NCBI RefSeq assembly: GCF_039645985.1
Contig: NZ_CP147919.1
Coordinates: forward strand, 1,116,001 to 1,180,000
Source: Sulfurimonas sp. HSL3-7
Lineage (GTDB): Bacteria; Campylobacterota; Campylobacteria; Campylobacterales; Sulfurimonadaceae
Direction of reading: 5' to 3'
Length of the DNA stretch: 64,000 nt
Under the pieces are notes generated by a model. It was not told the origin of the DNA. It worked only from the letters and a program-made list of their open reading frames with translations, and did no database searches. The first letter of the stretch is position 1. Every line of letters starts with the position of its first letter. The position numbers and the translations under genes are program-made. This document shows, one piece after another, positions 20,263 to 28,307 of the stretch.

Positions 20263-21603
20263 TCATCCATGTGTGCCTGTTTCATTCTGCTTTTTCAGCA
20301 AGGCGAGCTCCCTTCGTCCATACCACCATATGACAAGTGCAGAGAAGGAAACGATAAGGCCGACTACGATCCAGACGGCAAGCGGCATCCGGATATAGTA
20401 AGAAACGATTTCAAGCAGCAGCAGGGGCAGGATGATCTGGCGGGCGAGGGCAAGGTAGAAGATGAATTTCGGCCGTTTTATCGCCTGCAGCAGGGCCACA
20501 TAGATAAAGATCACGACAAAGGGGAAGACCAGTGCCGCCTCGACATAGAGATAGATCACCCCCTGCGCGATGACTTCGGCATCGGAAGAGAAGAGTCCGA
20601 TGAAGTATGAACCGCCGAAAATAAGTGCGAAGGCACTGATGATGGCAATATAGGCTCCGTTGATCAGTCCCACCTTTACGGCCTCTTCGGCACGTTCATA
20701 ACGTCTGGCGCCGCTGTTCTGCGAGACAATGGCGAGTACCGCCATGTTGATGCCGACGGCAGGCATCAGGGCCATCTGCTCGATACGCATGCCGATACCC
20801 AGTGCGGCCACGACGCTTTCGCCGTAAGGGGAGGCGTAGTAGGTGATGATATAGACACCTATCGCCATGAAGACCATGTTGGCACTCGGCGGAATACCCT
20901 GCGTCGTGATGTGCCAGAAAAGAGGAAGGTCGAGCCTGAAACGGCGAAGGCAGTGCAACAGGGTCGTACGTTGCAAGCGGTATAGCAGGTAGAGCATGCT
21001 CAGTGTTTCTGTGACAAGTGTGGCATAGGCAATGCCGACAACGCCAAATCCCGATGCGACAAAGTAATAATCCAGGCCGATATTCAAAAAGAAAGAGACG
21101 ATCAGAATGTTTCTAAACGAGACCATATCGCCAACCGAGTTGAGCAGGGCATTGGCGAAAAAGGTCCCGACAAAGAGCAGCGTCCCCATCACGATCGTGG
21201 ACGTATACCCGACAGCCTGCTCCAGGTAGCTGCCCTCCGCGCCCAGCTGCTGCATCAGAAAGGGGACGCTAAACACACCGACGGCGGTCAGCAGAAGGGA
21301 GAGCAGCAGTCCGAAAAGCAGGCCGTTCTTGGCATAATGGGCCGCTTTCTCCTTCTCGTTCTCGCCGAGGGCATTGCCGACAAGCGCCGTCAATGCTTCG
21401 CTCATCCCGCCGGCTACTGCGATGACCATGAAAAAAACCGGGAAAGAGAGCGAAAGGGCCGCGAGCGCCTGCGTCGAGACCTGCCCGGCAAAGTAGGTGT
21501 CGGTGACATTGTAAAGGGTGTGAAAGAGAAAACCGATAGTTGCCGGAATGGCCAAAGTCTTCATATGATCTTTGATATTGCCCCGTGTCAGATCGAGTTG
21601 CAT
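20263..21603 (-). CDS. MATE-family efflux transporter
   Basis: 446 aa, twelve predicted membrane helices in two similar halves. The N-terminus (MQLDLTRGNIKDHMKTLAIPATIGFLFHTLYNVTDTYFAG) is a standard NorM/DinF-like opening; GMSEALTALVGNALGEN and the matching GINMAVLAIVSQNSGARR in the second half are the MATE signatures. Such proteins export cationic drugs or metabolites using sodium or proton gradients. It is on the same strand as the NDH-2 gene upstream but 124 bp separate them. The specific substrate cannot be read from the sequence. Confidence 0.93.
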   Translation of the reverse strand: MQLDLTRGNIKDHMKTLAIPATIGFLFHTLYNVTDTYFAGQVSTQALAALSLSFPVFFMVIAVAGGMSEALTALVGNALGENEKEKAAHYAKNGLLFGLLLSLLLTAVGVFSVPFLMQQLGAEGSYLEQAVGYTSTIVMGTLLFVGTFFANALLNSVGDMVSFRNILIVSFFLNIGLDYYFVASGFGVVGIAYATLVTETLSMLYLLYRLQRTTLLHCLRRFRLDLPLFWHITTQGIPPSANMVFMAIGVYIITYYASPYGESVVAALGIGMRIEQMALMPAVGINMAVLAIVSQNSGARRYERAEEAVKVGLINGAYIAIISAFALIFGGSYFIGLFSSDAEVIAQGVIYLYVEAALVFPFVVIFIYVALLQAIKRPKFIFYLALARQIILPLLLLEIVSYYIRMPLAVWIVVGLIVSFSALVIWWYGRRELALLKKQNETGTHG

Positions 21604-21727
21604 TGATCTTCCTCTTGCCTGTCGACACTTTTTATCTTAGAGCATAACAGATTGAACCTTTGCGAAAACACACTGCCAAAAAGAAGGTTCCTCGCTTTAT
21701 TTTAGGCGGCCGTTGCTGATTTTGATA

Positions 21728-22936
21728 TCAATCTTCGAAAGGTTTTGTCCGTTTTTTAAAGCCGGTATTGAGTCGCAGTTTGAGCCCAAGATAATAGGTG
21801 TAGGTGATCAGCTTTTTAAGCAGGTAAGCGCTGTAGCCTTTGACCTTGATGATGTTGAACATCTCTCCTACGGCGTACTCGCCGCCCAATGCGACGAATA
21901 CACCGTCAATGGAGGCATGGAACGGTTTGAGTTCCCGGTGCTGCAGCTCTTCTTTGATGGCGTTAGCAACATATTCGGCGCTGCGTTCCGCCGTCTGGGC
22001 CGTCGGCGGCAGGATGTTGCCTTTTGCGTCGCGGATTTCGACGCAGTCACCGACGGCGAAGACATTTGTTTCGCCGGGAATGCGCATGAAGGCATCGACG
22101 AGGAACTGGTTGAGGCCGTTTTTTTCAACCTCTTTCGAGAGGGCGAAGGAGGGGACTTTGATACCCCCGGTGAAGATCATAAAGAAGTACTCAAGGCTCT
22201 GACCGTCTTTGAAACGGATGGTTGTTTTGTCAACGCTTTCGATGAAGGCGTTGGTCCTGATGATAATGCCGAGCTCTTCGAGACGTTCCTGTGTCCGGGT
22301 GACGATGTAGTCGCTCATCCCCGGCAAAATAGTGGCGGCGGCGTCGATGAGGTGTATCCTAATGTCCCGGGTCGATTCGCCGATGCTTTTGGTGTGTTTT
22401 TTGATGACGTCGGCCATTTCGGCAGCGATCTCGACACCGCTGAGTCCCGCTCCGCCGACGGCGATGTTGAGTTCGCCTTTGGCTTCATCCAGCGGATGTT
22501 CGACCTTGGTGTAGAGAAGCTTTTCAAACGAGCTGCGAAAATCAAAGGCACGTTGCAGTTTCTTGACCCCGTGGCTGTACTCTCTCAGCCCTTTGATAAA
22601 GGAGAAGAAGTTCGTCTCCGCACCGATGGCCATGATGACGTAGTCGTAAGACAGTTTTTTGTCCGAAAGGTGGACGGTTCTATTTTCAAAGTCGACCAAA
22701 GTCACTTCGTCATGGATAAACTCTACGCCATTTTTGAAGCCGAAACACCAGTTTTTGAGATCGATGGCGACGTCGTGCAGATCAAACCGTCCGGCGATAT
22801 AGCCGTAGGCTTCGGTCTGCAGGTAATGGTAGGGGTGTCTGTCGACCAGTGTGATATGCAGGCCGTCGATACCGGCAAGACGCTCAACTGCGCGAAGACC
22901 GCCGTAGCCGCCTCCGATGACGATGATTTTTTTCAT
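21728..22936 (-). CDS. ndh: Type II NADH:quinone dehydrogenase
   Basis: 402 aa FAD enzyme of the cytoplasmic membrane surface that passes electrons from NADH to quinone without pumping protons. The FAD-binding Rossmann motif is at the N-terminus (IIVIGGGYGGLRAVERL), the NAD-binding one near residue 160 (IAVGGAGLSGVEIAAEMAD), and the second FAD motif is NVFAVGDCVEIRDAKGN. The C-terminal portion (AYLLKKLITYTYYLGLKLRL) is the amphipathic membrane anchor. Sulfide:quinone reductases share this fold, but the paired cysteines they need are absent; the only nearby Cys residues are the CFGF and GDCVEI ones. NDH-2 is therefore preferred. Confidence 0.82.
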   Translation of the reverse strand: MKKIIVIGGGYGGLRAVERLAGIDGLHITLVDRHPYHYLQTEAYGYIAGRFDLHDVAIDLKNWCFGFKNGVEFIHDEVTLVDFENRTVHLSDKKLSYDYVIMAIGAETNFFSFIKGLREYSHGVKKLQRAFDFRSSFEKLLYTKVEHPLDEAKGELNIAVGGAGLSGVEIAAEMADVIKKHTKSIGESTRDIRIHLIDAAATILPGMSDYIVTRTQERLEELGIIIRTNAFIESVDKTTIRFKDGQSLEYFFMIFTGGIKVPSFALSKEVEKNGLNQFLVDAFMRIPGETNVFAVGDCVEIRDAKGNILPPTAQTAERSAEYVANAIKEELQHRELKPFHASIDGVFVALGGEYAVGEMFNIIKVKGYSAYLLKKLITYTYYLGLKLRLNTGFKKRTKPFED

Positions 22937-23281
22937 ATGTACTGACTTTGAAAAGAATTTGCCCGATTATGACGAAAGCAGTATTAGAACTTCTTTTAGC
23001 GCCAAGAAAATGTGCGGCAGATCTACTCAGGCCCTGTCACGGCATACTCTTTCTGTTCATCGTGATTATGAGCGAGGATCGTTTTAAGTTCGGTATATTT
23101 CTGAAACGGCTGATGAAGTCGATGAAATACTGCTGCTGGTCAAGCAACTGAGCAAGAAAAAGGGTTTTTTAGCTGTCTGATCGTCTTAATCGACGATGAG
23201 ACAACCTTTGTAAAACATAGAGAATTAAAAACGAAGAGCAGAGATTCGAAATGCTATGAATCACAGGCGTTGATGCAACGC
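22937..23281 (+). other. Intergenic stretch with gene-fragment-like frame and hairpin
   Basis: In frame from 22980 to the stop at 23178 the plus strand reads HRDYERGSF, an internal TAA at 23085, then VRYISETADEVDEILLLVKQ and LSKKKGFLAV. The last part looks protein-like and may be the 3' end of a lost gene. A strong inverted repeat overlaps its end: TGTCTGATCGTC (23174-23185) and GACGATGAGACA (23192-23203), twelve pairs with one mismatch and a six-base loop. No intact gene is seen. Confidence 0.3.
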
Positions 23282-24721
23282 TTACATTAGCCCCCGCATC
23301 ATCAGGTACCAGTACATCGGTTTGAGCATGTAGAGGTCGAATGCCCACCAGATCCAGCGCTGTTCGCCGACAGCGAGAGGGAATGAAGGTGCGGCTCCGT
23401 TATAGTCGAACTCGGCAAGGATGATCTTGCCGTACTGTGTTTTAAGCGGGCAGACCGTATAGCCGTCGAACTTCTCTTTCAGCTCTTTATGCTCCATTTC
23501 GGCAATCAGGTTGCCAACCATTACAGGGGCGTGATGGCGTGCCGAACCGCCGGTCTTGCCTTTTGGAACACCGAGAACATCGCCGATACCGAAGACGTTT
23601 TTGTAGCGACGGTGCTGAAGGGTCTCTCTGTCGACTTCAAGCCACCCTTTTCCTGAGCCTTTCTGCCAGCCCAGCGGTGAATTGACGACGGCATCAGGTG
23701 CGCTCATCGGCGGTACGATGTGGATAAAGTCATATTCGAGTTGGACTTTCTCCTCTTTATCGATCATATCGTACTCTTCGAGATCCTCGTCATATTCGCC
23801 CTGAATCTGGTATTTGTGCTCGAAAGTCGCGACTTTTTTCTCGGTGTCGATAGCGACCAGGTTATGCTTGAACTTGTTGGTGATGTTGCCGTAGCGCGGC
23901 TGCACCTCGTTGACAAGCGTCTCGTTGACCTCAGGTACACCAAAAAGGCTTCCGCTGTTGGTGGCAAAGACAAAATCGGCACTCAGACCGTCGCGTTTGA
24001 GGTAGTCATCGCTCAGGTAGAGGATCTTCTGCGGTGCACCGCCACATTTGATGGCAGTAGCCGGCTGGGTACAGATGACACGCGGGTTGCCCTCTTTGGC
24101 AGCCGCATGTACGTCCTTGAACCACTGGTGGGTGATGCTTCCGCCGTCTGCGGTCCCTTTTTCCGGGTCATTCAGGTAGACACTGGAAATGCCGTTCTTG
24201 CCGATATCGTCGATGCTCAGTCCTTCGATCCACTCATAGTGATACTGCAGCCCGGTCGCGACGACGAGGTAGTCGTAGGCGATTGCCTCTCCGCTGCGTA
24301 TGACCACCCTGTTATTGTCCGGATCAAAAGTCTCTACGGCATCTTTGATCCATGTTACGCCGTCAGGAATCAGGTCCGCATTGTTTTTGGCGATGTCGTC
24401 AAAAGTGTATTCACCGGCTGCCATAAAGACCTGCCCCGGCTGGTAGAGGTGGACCTCATTAGGTGCAATGATCGTGATGTCCGGGTCTGAAAGGGCGCGG
24501 TTAAGGCGAGCTGCAGCCATGATGGCACCGGCACCGCCGCCGACGATGACGATCTTACCTTTGGCACTGGAAGCTTTCGCTTCGGTGATGGAGCCTGAAG
24601 TTCCCTGTGCGATAACGCCGGCTGCGATCGGGGAGATCCCCATGAATTTTAATGCGTCACGGCGTGACATCTTGGGCGTCTCCTGCTCCAGGATGTTCAA
24701 CAATGTTTTCTTTTCTTTCAA
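23282..24721 (-). CDS. Tat-exported sulfide:quinone-reductase-like flavoprotein
   Basis: 479 aa from a TTG at 24721, chosen because AAGGAG lies just upstream; the longer frame overlaps the porin gene. Residues 19-26 are a twin-arginine motif (SRRDALKF) followed by a hydrophobic segment, so export of the folded FAD protein is predicted. FAD motif GGGAGAIMAAARL is near 59; ATGLQYHYEW and GIGDVLGVPKGKTGGSARH are the family's conserved regions. Redox-type cysteines occur in CTQPATAIKCGGAPQK and TVCPLKTQYGKI, resembling sulfide:quinone reductase or flavocytochrome c sulfide dehydrogenase. The subtype is uncertain. It follows the porin gene by 13 bp and is co-transcribed; the likely job is periplasmic oxidation of sulfide or polysulfide. 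Confidence 0.85.
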   Translation of the reverse strand: MKEKKTLLNILEQETPKMSRRDALKFMGISPIAAGVIAQGTSGSITEAKASSAKGKIVIVGGGAGAIMAAARLNRALSDPDITIIAPNEVHLYQPGQVFMAAGEYTFDDIAKNNADLIPDGVTWIKDAVETFDPDNNRVVIRSGEAIAYDYLVVATGLQYHYEWIEGLSIDDIGKNGISSVYLNDPEKGTADGGSITHQWFKDVHAAAKEGNPRVICTQPATAIKCGGAPQKILYLSDDYLKRDGLSADFVFATNSGSLFGVPEVNETLVNEVQPRYGNITNKFKHNLVAIDTEKKVATFEHKYQIQGEYDEDLEEYDMIDKEEKVQLEYDFIHIVPPMSAPDAVVNSPLGWQKGSGKGWLEVDRETLQHRRYKNVFGIGDVLGVPKGKTGGSARHHAPVMVGNLIAEMEHKELKEKFDGYTVCPLKTQYGKIILAEFDYNGAAPSFPLAVGEQRWIWWAFDLYMLKPMYWYLMMRGLM

Positions 24722-24734
24722 ATGTTTCTCCTTC

Positions 24735-26141
24735 TTAATACTGGTAACGAACGTACAGGCGGATATCCTGTGCAGAATCGAGGTTTTTGTCTGCAGGGTC
24801 ATCCCAGTAGCAGGTCGTGTTGGCGCGGTAGTCGTAATCGATGTAGGTGTATCGCAGCTGCGCACTCAGGTTCTTGCCTTCGATAGGGATATTCCAGTAC
24901 CCCTCATAGGCGCTTCCGCGTGTCGCGATTTTGGAACCGATCACCGTATCTTCAGCCCAGGTCATCGGTGTCCAGTACTTGCTTCCCCAGTTGTACTCTA
25001 CACCGAAACGGCCGCCGTCGGTCATCATGTCAGGGAAAAGGAAGCCGGCCCAGAAGCTGTAACCGGTTTCGCTCTCCGTCGAACCGAGCATCTCGTAGCC
25101 GCTGTCAGGGTCCGTCATCGTCGCCGCGGCACTGGCAAAGAGGGTCGATGAATCAAGAAAGTCGATATCTTCGTTGAGACCGTCAAGCTGGTAGGAGAGG
25201 GCTCCCATATGGGTCGTTCCGGCTGCAGATTTGATTTTTCCGTCAGAGATACGTGTCCCTTTCGAGTTGAAGATCATCGCGTACTGTGCCATCAAATTGC
25301 TTTGTCCGTCGTTGTAGATCGACATCGGTAAAACAAGGAAGTCGACCGGACCGTCATAACTGTCAGCTAATTCAGGATCGATGTACGGTGTTGTCGAACC
25401 GACTGCCACCGGATCATGCGCACGGCCGTAGACGACCTTGAGGTAGGAGCCCGGAAGGAGGGCCTCCGCAAAGTCGAACATCACCATCGCCGCATCGACC
25501 TCCATGTTGGTGATGTGCGCCAGCGGCGAGTTCGGTCTGGCATCGCCGTCGCGGTGGTTGGCCAGAAAGCCCATTGAAGCAGGGCGGCGGCCGACGCTTG
25601 CCGCCATCGGTACGGCCCAGTCGTTTCCGAATTTGTAGACGAAGTTACCTTCTCTGAGACGCACCGTCCAGTCATGCGGACGGGAGCTTCCGCGCCACGA
25701 TTTGTCCGAAGTTTCATTCGTGTTTTCTGCTCCCCAGTAGCCGTAGACGGCCAGCTGGCCGCGGAAGGTCAGGCCTTCAAACGGCGAAGCCGCCATACCG
25801 AGCCAGAGACGGCTGGTCAACAATGCGGGATTGGTATATGTTTCACCGGCGTTGGCCGTGTCATCAGTGCCATCGCCTTTTTTGGCATCATCCAAATATT
25901 TGTAGTTGAGATTGTCATATGCGGCGCGGTAATCGATCGTCCACTTGATGTTGTCGTTGGCACTCTGTTGATTGACTTTTGAGATCTGCTTGTTCTGGTA
26001 GCTGTTCACCTTCTCCATCTTCTCAATTTTTGCATTGAGTGCATCGATCTGTGCCTGAAGGTCACTCTCTGCCGCTGTAAGCGAAGTTGATAATACCGCC
26101 AGACTTGCCAGACTGGAAAGCAGTGTTATTTTTTTGGTCAT
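24735..26141 (-). CDS. DUF3373-family outer-membrane porin
   Basis: 468 aa. A Sec signal peptide (MTKKITLLSSLASLAVLSTSLTAAES) is followed by a coiled coil of the OprB/major porin type (LQAQIDALNAKIEKMEKVNSYQNKQI). The remaining 400 residues alternate aromatic strands that build a beta-barrel, ending QDIRLYVRYQY with the terminal aromatic expected for outer-membrane insertion. DUF3373 proteins are widespread in Campylobacterota and of unknown substrate. The tight coupling to the sqr-like gene suggests a channel for reduced sulfur compounds or elemental sulfur intermediates, which is inference. Confidence 0.88.
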   Translation of the reverse strand: MTKKITLLSSLASLAVLSTSLTAAESDLQAQIDALNAKIEKMEKVNSYQNKQISKVNQQSANDNIKWTIDYRAAYDNLNYKYLDDAKKGDGTDDTANAGETYTNPALLTSRLWLGMAASPFEGLTFRGQLAVYGYWGAENTNETSDKSWRGSSRPHDWTVRLREGNFVYKFGNDWAVPMAASVGRRPASMGFLANHRDGDARPNSPLAHITNMEVDAAMVMFDFAEALLPGSYLKVVYGRAHDPVAVGSTTPYIDPELADSYDGPVDFLVLPMSIYNDGQSNLMAQYAMIFNSKGTRISDGKIKSAAGTTHMGALSYQLDGLNEDIDFLDSSTLFASAAATMTDPDSGYEMLGSTESETGYSFWAGFLFPDMMTDGGRFGVEYNWGSKYWTPMTWAEDTVIGSKIATRGSAYEGYWNIPIEGKNLSAQLRYTYIDYDYRANTTCYWDDPADKNLDSAQDIRLYVRYQY

Positions 26142-26258
26142 TTATAATTCCTTAGATGTCGATTTCTAATACAGCTGCAGATTAATCCTGCATATACAGC
26201 TGTATTAAAAATGTATGATTAAAGTATGGGTTACGGGGTGAGAGCTCACCCCTTTAAA

Positions 26259-26594
26259 TTAGCAAGAAGGGATATTACCGCTGTCGCTTGCGAAGTCGTG
26301 AACGAAGTCATATAGATGACTTTTATATTTGGTTTCAAATTTTTTACTTTCGAAAAAGTCTTTACCCGCCGGACACTCCGCTTCCATCATCTCTACCAGT
26401 TTTCCCTCATCTTTTGCAGTTTCCCACTCCATCTGTGTATGGGAAGCAGCAAAAACAGCACCTGTTTTACCGCATACTTCTTTAAGTTTTTTCTGATAAA
26501 TTTTTTGACCTTTGGCTGCATCTGCATAAACATTTGTACTTAAAACACCTAACCCGATAAGAGCGGTCATCGCAACTTTTGTAAATGATTTCAT
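26259..26594 (-). CDS. Small periplasmic cysteine-containing protein
   Basis: 111 aa. A Sec signal peptide ends at about residue 25 (STNVYADAAKG). The mature part reads GQKIYQKKLKEVCGKTGAVF, AASHTQMEWE, ECPAGKDFFESKK and ends NIPSC. Three cysteines are present but none in a CxxCH haem motif, although relatives in Campylobacterota are often called cytochrome-like. It lies 117 bp upstream of the porin on the same strand, so it may be the first gene of the sulfide-oxidation unit. Binding of metal or a persulfide carrier role are guesses. Confidence 0.7.
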   Translation of the reverse strand: MKSFTKVAMTALIGLGVLSTNVYADAAKGQKIYQKKLKEVCGKTGAVFAASHTQMEWETAKDEGKLVEMMEAECPAGKDFFESKKFETKYKSHLYDFVHDFASDSGNIPSC

Positions 26595-26999
26595 GTATTA
26601 TCCTTTTTTATGAAATTTGCAAAGTCTAACTGAGTAAAAATTAATAATAACTTTAAATTAATAATTAGATAATTAATTGTTATATTATTATTTTTTTCGT
26701 CAAAATAATTAAATATTATTTCTCTATCTTCAGATGGTATAAATAAAAAATATATTGATAAGTTGAGAAATAAAATGCATGGAACTGCGTAACTATGGGA
26801 TGGTTTCGGCATTTTTTCACTTCTGCTTAAAGTGTTCCGGTTGAAATTTACACACTATATGGAGGGCAGTCAATAAGTAAATTCTCTTCGATAGAATTCA
26901 GATGGTTTTTAACAGGAATAGAGAATGAGACGCTTATGCGTTACTTATAGTAACACACTGGTGTTTGGAAATTAATGCGAAGATGCAGAAAACGGCTAT
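26595..26999. other. AT-rich intergenic region
   Basis: About 400 bp with extreme AT content between 26640 and 26760, likely holding the promoter of the 26259-26594 gene on the minus strand. A short open frame exists on the minus strand but its composition is that of random AT-rich DNA. No RNA gene or repeat is recognised. Confidence 0.5.
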
Positions 27000-27236
27000 T
27001 TATGAACGGATATCCTGGGCAATCAGGCCCTGCACCAGTTTTCGCACCATCGGTACGACGACAAAGATCGTCGGAAAGGCGATCATAAAGGCTTTCCAGA
27101 AGGCACCGAGCCATTTAGTGACGAAGCCGTCGATGAGTCCGAGATTGATGAAGGTGATGACGAAAGACATAAAAAAGGACATGAAAAGCGACATCAGAAA
27201 AGCGAAGAGCAGGGGTTCGAGGCGTTTAGGGATCAC
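27000..27236 (-). CDS. DUF2798 small membrane protein
   Basis: 78 aa with two predicted membrane helices (FAFLMSLFMSFFMSFVITFINLG and AFMIAFPTIFVVVPMVRKLV). The opening IPKRLEPLLFAFLMS and the second half (FVTKWLGAFWKAFMIAFPT) match the DUF2798 family, small inner-membrane proteins of unknown function often found beside transporters or regulators. A single gene here. An ATG with a weak upstream AGGT is used. Confidence 0.8.
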   Translation of the reverse strand: MIPKRLEPLLFAFLMSLFMSFFMSFVITFINLGLIDGFVTKWLGAFWKAFMIAFPTIFVVVPMVRKLVQGLIAQDIRS

Positions 27237-27298
27237 GGTCTACCTTTGATGCAATATTTTGCGCATTATACTGTCAACGGCTTATATCAATCAAAAGG

Positions 27299-27318
27299 GC
27301 AAAGAAAGCAGACTTTGC
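27299..27318 (-). terminator. Possible terminator after the 27355-28128 lipoprotein gene
   Basis: Read on the minus strand, GCAAAG and CTTTGC pair around an eight-base loop and are followed by CCTTTTGA. The U-run is short, so termination may be partial. Confidence 0.4.
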
Positions 27319-27354
27319 GCTATCGGTTCATGACTTACTCCATCTAATTACAGA

Positions 27355-28128
27355 TCAGTAAGGTGTACTGGTTGTAAAACTCCATTGATAATCATCACTC
27401 ATGTTCAGGTCGACAAGGTCCTTGATACCTGCTTTTATTGTCACTGTATACAGGGTATCAAATGCCAACTCTTGCAAAAGATCAAAACTGAGTACTTGGT
27501 TAGAACAGGACAATGTTCCGGTAGCGAACACACCGAACTCGTCTTGCACTGTCAGGGTATCGGCTTGGACCGAGTCGCAATTAAGGTTTTCGTTAAAACT
27601 TGCACTGATATATGGACTTACGGATATGCCGGTACTTTGATCATTCGGTCGTATATAGATGACATATGGCGGGGTGGTATCTGCTTCACGTATCACCGTT
27701 ATATTGGCTGTATCACTGTACTCTGGATCATACGCGGTAACGCTGATACTGTTACTCCCCATAACAAGAGGAATGTCAGCAGCCCATGAATGGCTTTTAA
27801 TATAAGGCGTTCCTAGAAATGAGCCATATTGTACATATTGCGTAGCCTGTGCGCTTGCGCCGGTTGTTGCGTTGCGCCATGTGACTGTCACACCTGTGTC
27901 CGATGGAGAACCGCTGCAACATCGGGACCAACCGTCACTGATGAAGGCTCCTCCCGTTAGATGCACAAGCTCTTTATCAAGAGTATAGGGATTTGTTGAG
28001 GGAACGGTGATCGTTACCCATGCAGGATTGTACACATATGCGCCATCGCCATCGGAAGTGTCCGAACACGAAGTAAATATGATGGATACGATAATAAACA
28101 AAAAGATTTGAAATGATTTTCCAAACAT
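27355..28128 (-). CDS. Lipoprotein with bacterial Ig-like domains
   Basis: 257 aa from ATG 28128. Signal peptide with lipobox (MFGKSFQIFLFIIVSIIFTSC, Cys at about 21). The N-terminal part has an all-beta region with a CC pair (SDGWSRCCSGSPSD) and NSISVTAYDPEYSDTANITVIR. From about residue 155 (DTTPPYVIYIRPNDQSTGISVSPYISASFNENL) it is a Big_5/SbsA-type Ig-like domain, ending LSFDLLQELAFDTLYTVTI and YQWSFTTSTPY. Such domains occur on secreted or surface proteins. The extra nine codons above the ATG start with TTG and have no ribosome site. Function unknown. Confidence 0.75.
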   Translation of the reverse strand: MFGKSFQIFLFIIVSIIFTSCSDTSDGDGAYVYNPAWVTITVPSTNPYTLDKELVHLTGGAFISDGWSRCCSGSPSDTGVTVTWRNATTGASAQATQYVQYGSFLGTPYIKSHSWAADIPLVMGSNSISVTAYDPEYSDTANITVIREADTTPPYVIYIRPNDQSTGISVSPYISASFNENLNCDSVQADTLTVQDEFGVFATGTLSCSNQVLSFDLLQELAFDTLYTVTIKAGIKDLVDLNMSDDYQWSFTTSTPY

Positions 28129-28277
28129 AGCTACTTTTTCTTCGCATAAATTCAAAGGGAGATAGCCGTTATTATTACTATCTTTCGTACTAATATAACA
28201 TTTAAAACATAGATGGACAATATAGATACTAATTATTATGTATTAGAAGCGCTGCAAGGGAGTTTTCGTGATATGAC

Positions 28278-28293
28278 GCACCCATGCGGGTGC
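28278..28293 (-). terminator. Hairpin after htpG, weak terminator candidate
   Basis: GCACCC and GGGTGC form a perfect six-pair stem with a four-base loop 15 bp past the htpG stop. No clear U-run follows on the minus strand, so it may stabilise the 3' end rather than terminate. Confidence 0.3.
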
Positions 28294-28307
28294 ATGGATG
28301 GGAGTTG

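Noticed and set aside
21713-22945. 410-codon open frame on the plus strand
   Set aside because: Mirror of the NDH-2 gene over its full length; no ribosome site and Asp/Phe-rich shadow composition.
24722-24865. N-terminal extension of the sqr-like gene
   Set aside because: It would overlap the porin gene by 131 bp and lacks family similarity; the TTG with AAGGAG and the Tat motif just after it give the better start.
26591-26812. 73-codon minus-strand frame
   Set aside because: Runs of Ile, Asn and Leu reflect AT-rich DNA; no ribosome site and it overlaps the start region of the periplasmic protein gene.
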